Assembly: GCA_913776245.1 (NCBI GenBank)
Contig: CAJYLO010000018.1
Location: 1-64,000, forward strand
DNA: 64,000 bases
Origin: an uncultured Chryseobacterium sp.
Lineage (GTDB): Bacteria; Bacteroidota; Bacteroidia; Flavobacteriales; Weeksellaceae
Direction: 5' to 3'
Shown here: positions 63,001 through 64,000 of the stretch, one piece after another
How the letters are laid out: each line of letters opens with the position of its first letter
Position numbering within the stretch: the stretch's first letter is position 1
Program-made: the position numbers and the translations under genes
Notes under the pieces: generated by a model
The model's input: the letters and a program-made list of their open reading frames with translations, nothing else
Databases searched by the model: none
What the model was told of the DNA's origin: nothing

Positions 63001-64000
63001 CAGTACCGGCCACTTCAGATTTGCCAGGCGGAGCTACATTCAACGGCGCCATAGACAATGATGCCACTAACTCTCTCACAGGCGGTAATTCTACACTAGG
63101 TTATTTGGATGTGACTGCTGGAAATAATACGAATAATACGAATGTTAATTTTGGAATTTTACTCAGTAATCCAGTAGCTAACGCGGATAGTGCCACCACG
63201 CTGGAAGATAATGCAGTCACCTTTAACATTCTAAGTAATGACAGCGCAACTTCCGGAACTTTAAGTGCATCTACGGTAGATCTTGATCCCGCAACTCCGG
63301 GAAGACAGACGACTATTACCACAGCTAACGGAACCTGGACTGTTGATAATAATGGTAATGTGACTTTTACGCCTGTTGCAGACTTTTTTGGTAATGATTC
63401 CATCACCTATACTGTAGAAAACTCGTTAAGCTACAAATCCAACATCGCAACAATTTCTGTGACTGTAACGCCTGTGAATGATGCTCCGTCTTTCGTAAAA
63501 GGCGCAGATCAGGTTAATATTCAGAATTCATCGCCTACAACTTACACCGTTTCAAACTGGGCCACTGCCATCAGCAAAGGTCCTGCTAATGAGTCATTAC
63601 AGACCGTAACGTTCCTGGTCACTAATAATAACAATTCACTATTCTCGGTGCAGCCCACTATATCCTCACTTGGTCAGCTGCAATATACCGTAGCAGGCAA
63701 CGCGTTAGGAACTGCAGTAGTCACAGTGAGAGTTCAGGATAGCGGCGGAACAGCCAATGGTGGAATAGACACGTCTCCTGCGCAGACATTTAACATTACA
63801 GTCAATTCGTCGCGCTGCTATAAGCCTGCAGTCTTAAACAATGGCGTCACCATACCATCCCAGCATGGCATCACAGCACTCAACAGAGCAGGATCGGATA
63901 ATGGTAACTGGCCGATGACGAGACAAAGTGCCTGGACAGTTTTGGAATCCAAGGAAAAAGGTTTTGTTATCAATCGCGTCAGCACTACGGCGTCAGTCAG
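60030..64000 (+). CDS. Giant secreted adhesin-like protein, cut by the window edge
   Basis: The ATG at 60030 opens a frame of more than 1320 codons that runs off the window. A long signal region (VLVLLLIILIGFQTATAQ) is followed by a DUF11-type repeat (YSIVLDNIGATSENVTLSDP), Ig/PKD-like segments (VTGATSYNWTAPAGATITSG; an earlier CHU-type Ig-like segment near 61.7 kb with QYRWYTAATGGSPVATGATY), and a VCBS/cadherin-like repeat (VANADSATTLEDNAVTFNIL). Such flavobacterial proteins are usually sent through the type IX secretion system and end in a sorting domain, which would lie beyond the window. It probably acts on the cell surface in adhesion. Confidence 0.85.
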   Translation, partial: MKKNIFYTALQISVGRKLHVLVLLLIILIGFQTATAQQNNSLVLSVPGQNLSFLNSNRTLITNTGNNGLAPGSVWRYDNLITTNGITIYGILTIKEINGTGTAITILDDETANTGLASRFQPRITTPASGGNVLFELEFYEVTTNNRAYISEYNFTAADIDGGEFVEIGGYSTYQIDSSSGLTITQQASGRTRFAGITTELDGINFENTAAFIAQYKFPYTKVTFALGKSNAGTSRQFSLQFGTAGGTFTNPTTVRNPIKLMYITKKADTDYFVAGTTRKYSIVLDNIGATSENVTLSDPLPAGLTYVPGTTSVSVPAISVNESVADNFNSVSYARNNGASWWKNEWAEIGETTDPAQGQITVTNNALRFVTLPNGRGIERTVNLSKASSATLTFNYTQTAATGSLDVQVSLNGGTYVSLGNVSGSNSGTFTASIGSAYFSSDTRIRLVNSASTSWQTKTTTVDDLTVNYTLSQTAQNKSNTAGGGLSDGVPPNILVSGDNLTLLPGAKATITFDVAVGCNAQGTIVNTATAATPGLYENTISASHTAYVNPVNVTGSARCGNGTLNLTATGAQGNQQYRWYTAATGGSPVATGATYTTPSITSTTTYYVSFYNPVTGCESGRAPVVATVSSAVPVSGSGTISSTTGLNGTSGDSGITPVTGTAASTGTGNSTAWTGLGNLSSNNNSSATASSIAANGGTTRFLDIPFPTITPPAGYTTNDITGIVVGVGRNASATNSIRDNVVQLLKNDVAIGDNKANTTTFWPATYGLVTYGNSTDLWGTSWQPNDLANTKLRIQVVNAATTAQTANIDYVYVRIYFAAFGDDQSSVSFKISGVTGATSYNWTAPAGATITSGQGTDSILVNFNNAGQSNTYNVCATPVNNCGSGTQVCRQIAITNNVNNEISGIVYNDPNGSVAPQKVDGTPISQVAGQQLYAILTQSATTGTPAANRAISTVTIAPDGSYKFSYLANTSATFYRVYIKTTPYGDGSAVPATSDLPGGATFNGAIDNDATNSLTGGNSTLGYLDVTAGNNTNNTNVNFGILLSNPVANADSATTLEDNAVTFNILSNDSATSGTLSASTVDLDPATPGRQTTITTANGTWTVDNNGNVTFTPVADFFGNDSITYTVENSLSYKSNIATISVTVTPVNDAPSFVKGADQVNIQNSSPTTYTVSNWATAISKGPANESLQTVTFLVTNNNNSLFSVQPTISSLGQLQYTVAGNALGTAVVTVRVQDSGGTANGGIDTSPAQTFNITVNSSRCYKPAVLNNGVTIPSQHGITALNRAGSDNGNWPMTRQSAWTVLESKEKGFVINRVSTTASV

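Overview
The window reads as a chromosomal segment of a Bacteroidetes bacterium, most likely a Chryseobacterium-like member of the Flavobacteriia. The grounds are the low G+C, TAnnTTTG-type -7 promoter boxes, the Hcp/VgrG forms of a Bacteroidetes (subtype iii) type VI secretion system, DUF4280 PAAR-like proteins, and housekeeping genes of flavobacterial type. The genus is an inference; no rRNA or tRNA was found to confirm it.

Positions 1 to about 21.3 kb are an AT-rich, all-plus-strand type VI secretion cargo island. It holds three Hcp tube proteins, a full VgrG spike, and a succession of effector/immunity cassettes separated by 5'-truncated VgrG copies. The effectors are a predicted permuted papain-like (His before Cys) enzyme, two predicted caspase-like His/Cys toxins (one on a DUF4280 spike domain), a DUF3289 toxin, and a two-enzyme cell-wall effector (GH19 muramidase/chitinase plus CHAP-like amidase). 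Most are followed by a small lipoprotein or membrane protein, the likely immunity protein. No sheath, baseplate or ClpV gene is visible, so this is an auxiliary cargo region or the edge of a larger locus. Much of it is decaying or reshuffling: a tandem array of DUF3289 toxin 3' ends and lipoprotein paralogues (13.6-15.8 kb), at least three frameshifted genes, and repeated single in-frame stop codons inside otherwise continuous reading frames.

A five-unit 22-bp tandem repeat near 21.4 kb marks the change to ordinary chromosome. From 21.6 to 37 kb lie an AraC regulator, a universal stress protein / acetyltransferase / PLP racemase operon, a CLC channel with CBS domains, a GAF-PAS-PAS histidine kinase, a cation diffusion facilitator, a DUF202 membrane protein, a GNAT-like protein, an SDR oxidoreductase, and a LOV (blue-light) histidine kinase with its own response regulator, which converges on an S24-type phage-repressor-like regulator.

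From 37 to 56 kb come uridine kinase, an FtsB/DivIC-type division protein, the small subunit of methylmalonyl-CoA mutase followed by a ruined DinB gene, a pseudouridine synthase, an alpha/beta hydrolase, two CinA-domain paralogues with altered active-site motifs around a DUF2383 protein, a pyridoxamine-oxidase-like stress protein, PAP2 and YagU membrane proteins, and a PIG-L deacetylase / 34-residue membrane peptide / sodium:solute symporter operon. A DUF2911 protein and a YqcI/YcgG (GntA-like) plus DUF1989 pair follow.

The end of the window (55-64 kb) has an ECF sigma factor and its anti-sigma factor, a fasciclin-domain protein, two exported ferritin-like proteins, a small secreted protein and a giant secreted adhesin-like protein cut by the window edge.
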